A stretch of 20,792 bases of DNA, taken from the NCBI GenBank assembly GCA_027577415.1, contig JANBQS010000333.1, positions 1 to 20,792 on the forward strand, given 5' to 3'. Origin of the DNA: Coemansia sp. RSA 922 (Eukaryota; Kickxellomycota; Kickxellomycetes; Kickxellales; Kickxellaceae). A program made the position numbers and the translations under genes. The notes under the pieces were generated by a model. It ran no database searches. It saw only the letters and a program-made list of their open reading frames with translations, and was not told the origin of the DNA. Position 1 is the first letter of the stretch, and each line of letters begins with the position of its first letter. Positions 8,227 through 16,090 of the stretch are shown here, in pieces.

Positions 8227-10434
8227 CTATCTCTTTCTGCCAAGATGGGTGGTCATAGGATGTAGACTGCCGCTAGACTGCCTGCTCATACCGCCATCTT
8301 CCAACACTCCTCCCACCTCCATCATATGCCCTCTGTTATTAGCACTGGTTGGTAACAGGCCCAATCCCAGGCCTTGGTCAACAGCAGCAGCAGCAGCAAC
8401 AGTCCTAGGCCGAGGTAATGGTTTGGGATATATCGCCAATGGACACGTATACTTGGGCACAACATCAGTCCTACGTTGCTTAGCCGACGGAGGACACACA
8501 GGAGTGGCAGCACCCGTATCGCTGCCCTGTTGGAAGCTCATATCAGGCGACATTTCAAACGAAACCATAGGACCGCTATCAGGCATCAGTGACACGGGCG
8601 AAGCGATATCGCCGCCATGGTGGTTAAAGTGTGTTGACCGCTTCGGCTGCACCATCTGGCCCAAGTCCGAGTGCGAGCGCATAAACGACGGATCCTTACG
8701 CTTACGGCTGCTACCAGTAGGCGAATGTCCAAGCTCATCCGAGAGGCTCACACCAATAGCTGCTGTTTGAATCTCGGGCGAGTCCAACGCCGGGCCCGCC
8801 ACAACCTCGCTATCAGATGCGCTGCTAACCACAGCCGCCACTGTTTCGACATGCCGCGCCACAACAGTAGTAGGAGGCGACGATGGTGGCAGCTGGGCAC
8901 CAGCAAACCGGGACACATTGGCAGCAGACACGGGGGACAGCACGCTGCGAGGCGACCACGGTTGCGACATTTGCTGCGATGACTCTGCCGTCAGGCTTTG
9001 CGTGCGCTGAGTGTCTTCGAATGCATCCGGGTCAGCCACTGCAAAGTCAACCCCATCGATCGTCCACAGGCCGCCCGTGCGTCGCGCGCGAAGCCAGGGA
9101 TGCGCCAGGGCGTCATCAACATTGATGCGGTTCTTCGGATCAACCTGCAGCATTTGACACACCAAGTCGATTCCCTCCGACGAGACCGTGTCCCAGTAAG
9201 GCGACGGGAAGCTATAAATGCCGGCGATAATCTGGTCGCGCATAGGCGGCGGCGATGCTTCCTCAGAAAACGGCGGGTATCCACAGAGACAGATATAAAG
9301 TACTACGCCGAGACTCCACATATCCACCAGATTGTCATACATGCCCATCTGCCGCACAGTCAGTACTTCAGGCGCAACATACATTGGCGTGCCGCACACA
9401 GTCTTCATAAACATCGTCTCGCCCACGATTTTAGCCAGGCCAAAGTCAGCCAACTTGATCCGCAGATTGTGCCGATCAGCTAAAAGGATGTTTTCCAGCT
9501 TGATGTCGCGATGTACAATGCCCAGTCGGTTCAAGTGCCGGATAGCCAGCAAGAGCTGTAGGAGCACTCGACGGGCGTCGTCCTCGGCAAGAAACTCGCG
9601 CTTCACGATCTCATCAAACAACTCGCCATCGGGCGCCAAGTCAAGAACAAGATATAGGTAATCGCGCTCTCGGAAAACTCCATGGACCATGACAATCGAT
9701 GGATACCGGACACGCGAGAGAATAGAGGTCTCCACCTGGAAGTTGTCATCGAGCTTCTTGCGCTTATCAGCCTGCTCGATACGCTTTATGATTTTGGCCG
9801 CATATCGCTTGCCAGTAACCCGGTTAATTGCCACGCGTACCTCGGCAAACGCGCCTTTGCCCAGACGGTCCGACAAGTAGTAGCTCTGCTTGAACAGACA
9901 TGGCTCGCGTCGGTGGATATCGAGGTTTTGAAAGACGTAGAACCGGTCGTTAAATGGTGTCATGCCCTTGTCTGGCTGATACCGAGCAAACTGTATCTCG
10001 TCTCCATCGTGCAGCTCAACAGTCGCGTTCTTATCGACGCGTACCTTATTGACATACGTGCCGTTGGTGCTGGTGTCTTCGAGATACACCCTATAGTGAC
10101 CGTCTTTGGACTCGTCGTTGCAACTCTCCGACTGCACGTCCTCCACGCGGTATATAAGACAGTGACGGTTGCTGATGTGTTGGTTGTTGATCCGCACATC
10201 ACACGCCTTGTGACGCCCGATGAGATAGCCAAAGTTCGCAGTGGGTGCATGGCCGGTCTTTGTGCGCTCCATCAAAACCGTTGTGTAATCGTCGGGACTG
10301 AGCGACAGCAGTACACCCCAGACGCTCTGAGATACCTGGCTGACCAGTAGTTGGTCCTGGAACAGCTGGTTCAAGCTATCCATCTCGTGGCTGTCTGACG
10401 GCTGGCTTGACGCCAGGTTTGTAGTGGGAGGCAT
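8227..10434 (-). CDS. cds1: FHA-domain checkpoint kinase of the Chk2/Cds1/Rad53 family
   Basis: The protein has 735 residues: an N-terminal region with three SQ sites (Ser10, 32, 35), an FHA phosphothreonine-binding domain (about 67-150: Gly73-Arg74, Ser88, His91, Asn124-Gly125), a Ser/Thr kinase domain (187-448), and a ~290-residue disordered tail. Kinase landmarks are GKGAFAEV (192-199), Lys214 in YAAKII, HRDIKLEN (Asp310), DFG (330-332) and the activation segment KTVCGTPMYVAPE. Thr345 and Thr349 there align with the Chk2 activation-loop threonines. A second SQ/TQ cluster follows the kinase domain (Thr475, Thr478, Ser486, Ser490). RKRK at 577-580 is a likely nuclear signal, and a CAG-type repeat encodes an Ala run near 680. 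The family acts in the DNA-damage and replication checkpoint. I chose the ATG at 10434; an upstream in-frame ATG (10503) would add Phe/Cys-rich residues from the T-rich leader. A single FHA domain fits Cds1/Chk2 or Dun1 better than Rad53. Confidence 0.9.
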   Translation of the reverse strand: MPPTTNLASSQPSDSHEMDSLNQLFQDQLLVSQVSQSVWGVLLSLSPDDYTTVLMERTKTGHAPTANFGYLIGRHKACDVRINNQHISNRHCLIYRVEDVQSESCNDESKDGHYRVYLEDTSTNGTYVNKVRVDKNATVELHDGDEIQFARYQPDKGMTPFNDRFYVFQNLDIHRREPCLFKQSYYLSDRLGKGAFAEVRVAINRVTGKRYAAKIIKRIEQADKRKKLDDNFQVETSILSRVRYPSIVMVHGVFRERDYLYLVLDLAPDGELFDEIVKREFLAEDDARRVLLQLLLAIRHLNRLGIVHRDIKLENILLADRHNLRIKLADFGLAKIVGETMFMKTVCGTPMYVAPEVLTVRQMGMYDNLVDMWSLGVVLYICLCGYPPFSEEASPPPMRDQIIAGIYSFPSPYWDTVSSEGIDLVCQMLQVDPKNRINVDDALAHPWLRARRTGGLWTIDGVDFAVADPDAFEDTQRTQSLTAESSQQMSQPWSPRSVLSPVSAANVSRFAGAQLPPSSPPTTVVARHVETVAAVVSSASDSEVVAGPALDSPEIQTAAIGVSLSDELGHSPTGSSRKRKDPSFMRSHSDLGQMVQPKRSTHFNHHGGDIASPVSLMPDSGPMVSFEMSPDMSFQQGSDTGAATPVCPPSAKQRRTDVVPKYTCPLAIYPKPLPRPRTVAAAAAVDQGLGLGLLPTSANNRGHMMEVGGVLEDGGMSRQSSGSLHPMTTHLGRKR

Positions 10435-11007
10435 AATCGTGTGAGTGCAGTTGAGAAAACAGAAAGAAAAAAAAGAGGGATAATAAAATAAACAAACTTG
10501 CAAGAAAAGTAGTGAACGGAAAATGCAGCTTGCCGCGTAGGTGCAGAAAAAGTGGTGGTGTCAACGGGAGGGAAAACGTGCTATGAGTGTCGAGAGAAAA
10601 AAAAAAAACAAGAAAAGAAATTATGCCCGTGATGATTTCTCAAAGCGAAGCTCTTGTCCCCACACACAGTAGCAGGTTTTTTTTACGAAGAAAGAAAAAC
10701 GCGATGAGCGTGTGATCAGCTAAACGCGGTTCTTTGAAGAACGTGTCAAGGGTCTCACAGTTTGAGGGTAGAAAAGGACTATGAAAGAAAAGGAACGAGA
10801 GCGAAAGCAAGAACTAGGAGTCGTAAAGTGAGCGAAAAAAGAGAGAGAGAGATACATGAGAAGCAAAGATGGATCAAAAGTCAGAAAGAGTACAATGACC
10901 AGCTTACAAGCCACACCGCTATTATCTTGCGTGATCCTAATACTCTGAGCAAATAGTGAAATTGAATCAAATAGAAACTTTGAAGAAGCAAAACAAACGT
11001 TATCTCC
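10435..11007. other. Intergenic, kinase promoter and p24 3' region
   Basis: This is purine-rich on the plus strand (T/C-rich on the transcribed minus sense), with an A-run at 10597-10608 and a GAGAGA stretch at about 10840-10850. It matches the pyrimidine-rich leaders elsewhere. No convincing gene was seen on either strand. Confidence 0.5.
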
Positions 11008-11696
11008 TCACAAACGAGTCCTCTTAGCAGTGAACAGAGCCTGAATGGCATAAACCTGAATAACAGCGACCACAACAACGCTCAAGCTCTGCAGGGCCGA
11101 GAACCACCAAACACGCGACTCGGTCGACGACACGGTAGCAAAGTTACGATTCTCTCGTGTACGGAAGTACTTCATAAACTTTGTGATCAAGTGCAAGTCA
11201 CCAGCAATAGACACGACGCTATTCATAACTTCGTCGCGCTTCTCACGTTTAGCAATATCATCGTCGCGCTTCTCGTCCTCCACCGCGATATCAAACTCGA
11301 CAAGCTTATCGGTAAACGTCGAGAGCCCGTTTTTGAAGCAAAATGCGTACTCGCCGGCCTGCGTGGCAGTGAATATAAAATCCCCCTCGCGTTCAGCCTC
11401 GCCCTTGAATAGCTGCCGGTTGTTGGGACCCTCAACATCATAGTCGATGTCATAGTTGCCGCCCCTCTGCACCTAAATGTGTTAATAGCAGGTTAGTATG
11501 CTGTAGCTTATTCAATTTGCAAGTGCAATTTGTCCAATTTGTTTGTACGTACGGCAAAATAAAAGGAAATCTTCTTCCCGGGCGCGTCAGCCGAAGCATA
11601 GTAGCAGGCCTTTTCGTGTGATGCGATCCATTTGCGCAGAGTGACGGCATTGGCCATTGCCAACAGGGCAAAAAGGAACACGAGCTTCTTCAGCAT
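11008..11696 (-). CDS. p24-family (emp24/TMED) cargo receptor, spliced, gamma-like
   Basis: There are two exons: 11553-11696 (48 codons) and 11008-11472, joined in phase 0 to give 202 residues, the normal p24 length. p24 proteins are type I membrane proteins that cycle between ER and Golgi, load cargo such as GPI-anchored proteins into COPII vesicles and bind COPI. A signal peptide (1-17, ending AMANA) is followed by a GOLD domain (about 29-110), with Cys31 and Cys92 as the conserved disulfide pair. Then come a charged coiled-coil region (112-160), a TM segment (about 172-194) and a short cytosolic tail, FTAKRTRL. The block NYDIDYDVEGPN, the GEYAFCF motif and the WWFSALQSL entry to the TM resemble gamma-class members (TMED3/TMED7, yeast Erp1/5/6); subclass is an inference. 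The ATG at 11696 begins the signal peptide. It is divergent from SWP1, 246 bp away. Confidence 0.93.
11473..11552 (-). other. 80-bp spliceosomal intron in the p24 gene
   Basis: On the minus strand the donor is GTACGT, the acceptor TTTAG, and a perfect TACTAAC branch site lies at 11492-11498, about 20 nt from the acceptor. Removing it joins ...ISFYFA to VQRGGNYD, which restores a continuous GOLD domain. An unspliced read hits an in-frame stop within the intron. Confidence 0.92.
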
Positions 11697-11942
11697 TTGG
11701 GCACTTGCGCGCACGGCAGCGGGTGAAAAAGTAAAAAAAAAAAGTAGGTTTAAAAAAGAGTTTTTGAGAGCCGATGAAGAAGAAAGGGAATTGTCTAAGC
11801 TCAGCAATGCGTGTTTTGAAGAGCATGGATGTCAGCCAATCACAGGATCTGTCGTGGCATGTCACGAAAAGACTCGTGGTCCACCTCTCTTGTCTACTTT
11901 AATATTTGCATTTTTATTTCACAAAAAAATTTAGCCAGATAA
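11697..11942. promoter_or_regulatory. Shared divergent promoter region of p24 and SWP1
   Basis: Only 246 bp separate the two ATG codons, so both promoters and 5' UTRs must lie here or overlap. It contains an A-run (11733-11743) and AT-rich DNA just before SWP1. No TATAAA was seen. Both products work in the early secretory pathway, so co-regulation is plausible. Confidence 0.6.
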
Positions 11943-12788
11943 ATGAAGTTTTCGACAGGACATTGGAAAGCGGCAGTGGCAGTGGCGATGCTGAGTCTCG
12001 GACTCGTCAGCGGGGCTATTGTAGCCAAGGACATAAACATCAAAGTTTTAGACCGTACTGGCGACAAGCTCTTTGGCAAGCAGCTAGAGTACCCAGCGAC
12101 GTTTGACAAAGTACCCAAGATCCAGTCAACGACACCGCTAAGCATCTCGTTCAAAGCAGAGACCACCGATGCTGATAAGCCATTGCGGCTAGACCAGGCA
12201 GTTGTCAGTTTCCAGCACACAACGACTGGCAACGAAGTGACGCTGCCCGCCAAAGCGGTAGGCAAGTCGGGAGTGTTCAAAATGGAGATGACGCGCAAAC
12301 TGTTCCGCAAACACTTTGACTCAGCTCCTGGCCAATACAACGTAGCTCTGGTGCTGGGCTCATATACCGAGGGTAGACTATTATACAAGTTGGGCGACGT
12401 CTACATGGCTGAGGGCTCTTCCAAGAGCCAAGCCAGCGTGGCATCGCCCGGATATGGACCAAAGGAAGAGATCCGGCACCGGTTCGCCGAGTCTCAGCGT
12501 ATGCCCAATGTGGTAGTGTCGCTAGTGTTCTCCTGCGCGGTGGTAGTGCCACTGGTGGCGCTGCTTGTAGTGTGGGCCAGGCTCGGCGTCAATGTCGATA
12601 ATCTGCAGAAAGAGGCGGCGGGATCTCTTGCATTCTTGGGGTTGGTGGCGGCGTATATGAGCTTGGCGGTTGCGTACTGGGTGGGAGTCAAGTTGTTCCC
12701 AACGCTGGCATATGCGCTTGTGCTGGCACTGCCCACGTTTGTGACTGGACGGTATGCACTGTCGAAGCGGATCCAAAAGGGCATCTAA
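11943..12788 (+). CDS. SWP1: Oligosaccharyltransferase subunit Swp1 (ribophorin II family)
   Basis: The product is a subunit of the ER oligosaccharyltransferase complex, which transfers the lipid-linked glycan to Asn-X-Ser/Thr of nascent proteins. The 281-residue length matches yeast Swp1 (~286) and is much shorter than animal ribophorin II. A signal peptide (about 1-28) precedes a luminal beta-rich domain (29-185). The ribophorin II C-terminal signature follows: GPKEEIRHRF at 172-181, then three TM helices at about 190-211, 227-248 and 252-269, and a short basic end (SKRIQKGI). The start is the first ATG, directly before the signal peptide, and the gene has no intron. It is divergent from the p24 cargo receptor gene. 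Identity rests on the C-terminal region, since the luminal domain is poorly conserved in the family. Confidence 0.9.
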   Translation: MKFSTGHWKAAVAVAMLSLGLVSGAIVAKDINIKVLDRTGDKLFGKQLEYPATFDKVPKIQSTTPLSISFKAETTDADKPLRLDQAVVSFQHTTTGNEVTLPAKAVGKSGVFKMEMTRKLFRKHFDSAPGQYNVALVLGSYTEGRLLYKLGDVYMAEGSSKSQASVASPGYGPKEEIRHRFAESQRMPNVVVSLVFSCAVVVPLVALLVVWARLGVNVDNLQKEAAGSLAFLGLVAAYMSLAVAYWVGVKLFPTLAYALVLALPTFVTGRYALSKRIQKGI

Positions 12789-12901
12789 ACGGCGCACATG
12801 TCCTGGTCTACTCGCTGGAGGCGATCGAACAACAAGTGATCAAGTTTTTTTTCTTTTGTATTCCGTGAGAATTGGGGGTGGTGGGGGGAATCAAAGTCAA
12901 C

Positions 12902-12917
12902 TTTTTTTTTTTTTTTT
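12902..12917 (+). promoter_or_regulatory. Poly(dT) tract upstream of the PRPP synthetase-like gene
   Basis: A run of 16 T, 90 bp before the ATG at 13007, is flanked by further T/C-rich DNA. Such tracts exclude nucleosomes in fungal promoters; the role here is inference. Confidence 0.4.
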
Positions 12918-13006
12918 CCTTTCCTTATCGCTCTTACAGACCACTTTTTTCTTTTAATATTGTGAATTTTTCATAACTGGATTCGCCAAACTTGGACAAC
13001 TCATTC

Positions 13007-14698
13007 ATGCGCAACGCAAAGCTCTTCGCTGGTACGTCTCACCTGGCGCTTGCACAGCGCGTAGCTGGGCACCTAGGCGTGGAGCTGGCACCAGTCAGCC
13101 TGCGGCGATACACCAACCGCGAGACGACAGTAGACTTGGGCTGCTCAGTGCGCGAAAAGGACGTGTACATTCTCCAAAGCGGGTCAATGACAACCAACGA
13201 CCACCTGATGGAGGCGCTCATCATGGTCAGTGCGGCCAAGCTGGCGAGTGCACGCAAGATCACGGTGGTGATGCCGTATTTCCCGTACTCCAAGCAGAGC
13301 AAGAAGAAGAAGAGACGCGGAGCCATATCGGGCAAGCTGGTAGCCAGCATGCTAGGAGTGGCAGGAGCCGACCATGTCATTACCATGGACCTTCACGCAT
13401 CGCAAATGTCGGGATTCTTTACGATCCCTGTCGACAACCTTGTGTCGGAGCCCACTATTGCGCGGTGGGTGGCCGATAACGTCATTAGGGGCAGCGCTAA
13501 TGGCGTAGTGGTTGTGGCCAAGAACGCTGGTGGTGCCAAGCGCGTCACAGCGCTTGCTGATAGATTGGGCTCGCCATTTGCCCTTATCCATACTGATAAT
13601 GCGCCGTCTACGCGCCCGTTCTCGCGCACGCCTTCGACTGTCGCCCTGCATACGTTGACGCCCACTTCGCGCGGACCCAATATGTTTGCCAGTGCTGCTA
13701 GTTGCATCCCAATTGGCTCGCCGTCGGCAGCGCGCGCAGCGTCCCCGCACGACGAGGACTCTGACCTGCGTACTATCCCCGACTCAGTGTCTTCGAGCGG
13801 TAGCGGAGGGCCCGCGTCGGGACGTCGTGCCAAGGGAAAGCGCTCTGACGTGGTGGAGGCGCTGGCGGCTAGTGTGCAGCGCGCGTCGTTCTATGTCAGT
13901 CCTTTGATGGCAGCTGACGAGCACCATGCGACTGAGCCCGAGGCGCTGGACATTGGCGGTGCTGCAGGCGGGTCGTCGCCGCCACCGGGGATGGAGATCA
14001 GCGAGGTTCTAAACCGGTCGGACGACGATGATGACGATGATATCGATCACGGCGCATTGCTGGAGATGGTCAATACGCCGGCTGACGAAATCGAGGAAGA
14101 CGCAGCACACAACTCTGAGGCTATTGCGCAGGCTGCCGCGGGTATCCTCGAGCAGCGTCTCAACATGCGTCCTGCTGCTGTGCCGGTCGAGGCATCAACT
14201 CCTGGCTCGGTTGCTGGGCGCCAGCGCAATCATCTGCAGCCACAGGCTATCCAGCGTATCACATCTGGTACGCACTTGCAATCCGACCCGCCGCTGCGTC
14301 CTCCAGTGGCTGTGACATCGTGGCATAAGAAGCGCACGGCGAGGATCACTCTTGTCGGCGACGTGCGCGACAAAATCGTCTTGTTGCTGGACGATATGAT
14401 CGACCATCCCTCGTCGTTTTTGACGGCTGCTGAACATCTCATGGTGCACTGCCAGGCCCGCGCTGTGTATATTGTTGCCGCACATGGGCTGTTTAGTGGC
14501 TCGTCGCTTGGCGAGGTCGAGATCTGCCCCTATGTGCAGAACGTCATCGTTACTAATACCTTCCCCATCCCCGATGAACTCACGTCGGCGTCGTCCAAGC
14601 TCATCCAGATCGACATTGCTCCCGTCTTGGCTGAGGCTATCCGCCGTAACCACAACGGAGAGTCAATCTCTTATCTATTTGACCGCAATCCTTTGTAG
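13007..14698 (+). CDS. Ribose-phosphate pyrophosphokinase subunit, Prs1/Prs5-like with long insertion
   Basis: The family makes PRPP from ribose-5-phosphate and ATP for nucleotide, His and Trp synthesis. This protein has 563 residues against ~320 for a plain enzyme. The N-terminal half (1-197) is clear: MRNAKLFAGTSH, RYTNRETTVDLG, DVYILQSGS, PYFPYSKQ, MDLHASQMSGFFTIPVDNL and NAGGAKRVTALAD. Residues ~198-444 are a Ser/Asp/Ala-rich insertion with an acidic run (SDDDDDDD, 338-345). The fold then resumes at ARITLVGDVRDK and LLLDDMIDHPSSF, ending in GESISYLFDRNPL. Yeast Prs1 and Prs5 carry insertions at this place, and Prs1 also has a DDMID-type loop and the same C-terminus. The canonical PRPP loop (DDxxDTxGT) and the SPDAGG motif are altered here, so the protein may be a regulatory subunit with weak or no activity alone. 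The ATG at 13007 matches the Prs1 N-terminus. COQ5 starts 110 bp downstream on the same strand. Confidence 0.92.
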   Translation: MRNAKLFAGTSHLALAQRVAGHLGVELAPVSLRRYTNRETTVDLGCSVREKDVYILQSGSMTTNDHLMEALIMVSAAKLASARKITVVMPYFPYSKQSKKKKRRGAISGKLVASMLGVAGADHVITMDLHASQMSGFFTIPVDNLVSEPTIARWVADNVIRGSANGVVVVAKNAGGAKRVTALADRLGSPFALIHTDNAPSTRPFSRTPSTVALHTLTPTSRGPNMFASAASCIPIGSPSAARAASPHDEDSDLRTIPDSVSSSGSGGPASGRRAKGKRSDVVEALAASVQRASFYVSPLMAADEHHATEPEALDIGGAAGGSSPPPGMEISEVLNRSDDDDDDDIDHGALLEMVNTPADEIEEDAAHNSEAIAQAAAGILEQRLNMRPAAVPVEASTPGSVAGRQRNHLQPQAIQRITSGTHLQSDPPLRPPVAVTSWHKKRTARITLVGDVRDKIVLLLDDMIDHPSSFLTAAEHLMVHCQARAVYIVAAHGLFSGSSLGEVEICPYVQNVIVTNTFPIPDELTSASSKLIQIDIAPVLAEAIRRNHNGESISYLFDRNPL

Positions 14699-14808
14699 TC
14701 CATTGATCAAATCGATTAAATTGATCTTTCAAGGATGACCCTAATGCGATCCAGTCCAGCCTCGCTTGTCTCCACACTTTTTCTATTATATAAAAATTTT
14801 GCCACATT

Positions 14809-15693
14809 ATGATTTCAATTGCTAGAGTTGTACGCTCACCGGCTATCGCGCGTGCAGTGCGTGGTCTGAGTGTCAGTGCCGTACACAGAGATCAACAGCC
14901 AGCTCGAGACAATGCACACGACGAATCCACTACGCACTTTGGGTTTAAAACAGTACCGTCAGACATGAAAGAGTCGCTGGTCCGTGGCGTGTTCTCTAGC
15001 GTAGCTTCAAGCTATGACGTTATGAACGACGCCATGAGCATGGGCGTGCACCGCTTGTGGAAGGACCACTTTATCCGCAAAATGGCTCCACAGCCAGGCG
15101 CCAAGCTCCTTGACGTAGCTGGAGGTACTGGTGATATTACTCAGCGTTTTCTAGAGTACCAGGATCGGGTAAACGGCGACTCTACGAGTTCAGTGCATAT
15201 GCTTGATATAAACCCCGAGATGCTGGCTGAAGGCGAACGCCGTTTCGCTGACTCTGCTTGGGTGCACGACGGAAGGATCGCCTTTACTGTAGGCAATGCT
15301 GAGCACTTGGAAAGCATCCCCGACGAGACGTTCGATGCTTACTCGATTGCCTTTGGAATCCGCAACTGTACTAGACCGGAGCAAGTGGTGAGGGAGGCGT
15401 ACCGTGTTCTTAAGCCTGGAGGTCGCTTCATGTGTCTGGAGTTCTCGAGAGTGGAGAACCCTGTACTGGCTGCTATCTACGACTTTCATTCGTTTAATGT
15501 CATACCTCGGCTGGGTGAGGCTATTGCTGGAGATCGCGCGTCATATGAGTACTTGGTCGAGAGTATTAGAAAGTTCCCGGCTCAGAATGAGTTTGCGCAG
15601 ATTATCCGCGATGCTGGGTTTACTACTATTGGCAAGGGATATGAGAACTTGACGTTTGGTACCGTTGCTATACATACCGGATACAAGTTCTGA
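14809..15693 (+). CDS. COQ5: Ubiquinone biosynthesis C-methyltransferase COQ5, mitochondrial
   Basis: It is the SAM-dependent C-methylation enzyme of coenzyme Q synthesis, converting 2-methoxy-6-polyprenyl-1,4-benzoquinol to the 5-methyl product, and sits on the matrix side of the inner membrane in the CoQ complex. The 294-residue protein starts with an Arg-rich, acid-free presequence (1-26, including VVRSPAIARAVRGLSVSAV). It then shows the UbiE/COQ5 signatures: YDVMNDAMSMGVHRLWK (69-85), SAM motif I LLDVAGGTGDI (100-110), DINPEML (133-139), RVLKPGGRFMCLEFS (199-213) and the C-terminal block NVIPRLGEAIAGDRASYEYL (230-249). The length matches the yeast enzyme (~307). AATAAA signals follow at 15730 and 15752. 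Confidence is high. Confidence 0.96.
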   Translation: MISIARVVRSPAIARAVRGLSVSAVHRDQQPARDNAHDESTTHFGFKTVPSDMKESLVRGVFSSVASSYDVMNDAMSMGVHRLWKDHFIRKMAPQPGAKLLDVAGGTGDITQRFLEYQDRVNGDSTSSVHMLDINPEMLAEGERRFADSAWVHDGRIAFTVGNAEHLESIPDETFDAYSIAFGIRNCTRPEQVVREAYRVLKPGGRFMCLEFSRVENPVLAAIYDFHSFNVIPRLGEAIAGDRASYEYLVESIRKFPAQNEFAQIIRDAGFTTIGKGYENLTFGTVAIHTGYKF

Positions 15694-15729
15694 GCTGGCA
15701 CTAGTGTCATGTGTATCTGTCAGCTGTAG

Positions 15730-15757
15730 AATAAATATACAACACCCTATTAATAAA
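15730..15757 (+). terminator. Two AATAAA polyadenylation signals after COQ5
   Basis: AATAAA occurs at 15730-15735 and again at 15752-15757, 37-64 bp after the COQ5 stop. The spacing is typical for fungal mRNA 3' ends. Confidence 0.65.
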
Positions 15758-16090
15758 CAAGGAAGAAAAAACCTGTTCGTACTCATTTATGCTCCTGTTA
15801 ACTATAATTAGAGGCGTTTTTTTTTTCTTCTTCTCGTAGCTACCTTGTCCAAGCTATAGTGCCACAACAATCCACATGCTTCCCTCTCCCCCAATATCTG
15901 CAATTGTCCATCAATCGCGAGCATGTCATCATGATCAAAGACTCTTCGTCTCTTCTTCCACCAGCTCTTGCAGGCTTTTTTTTACTTTCTATCTTTTTTC
16001 CTTCACGCTTTTTGAATAATGCCAGCTATCTAACATTAGCACACACCTGTAATAACCGCACTTTTTTCATTTATCTTTCTTCCATACTCC
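15758..16090 (+). other. Intergenic region and T/C-rich leader of the kelch gene
   Basis: No gene is seen. T-runs at 15818-15827 and about 15977-15985, with pyrimidine-rich DNA up to the ATG, resemble the promoter/leader style of the other genes. No TATAAA is visible. Confidence 0.5.

Noticed and set aside
8380..8400. CAG/CTG trinucleotide run as a mobile or expansion-prone element
   Set aside because: It is short and in frame inside the kinase tail, where it encodes an Ala run; an ordinary coding microsatellite.
12992..13006. Longer PRPP synthetase start at a TTG
   Set aside because: TTG is not a normal fungal nuclear start, and the ATG at 13007 aligns with the Prs1 N-terminus.
14787..14794. 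TATATAAA just before COQ5
   Set aside because: It ends 14 bp before the ATG, so a TATA-directed start would fall inside the coding region. It is probably just AT-rich leader.
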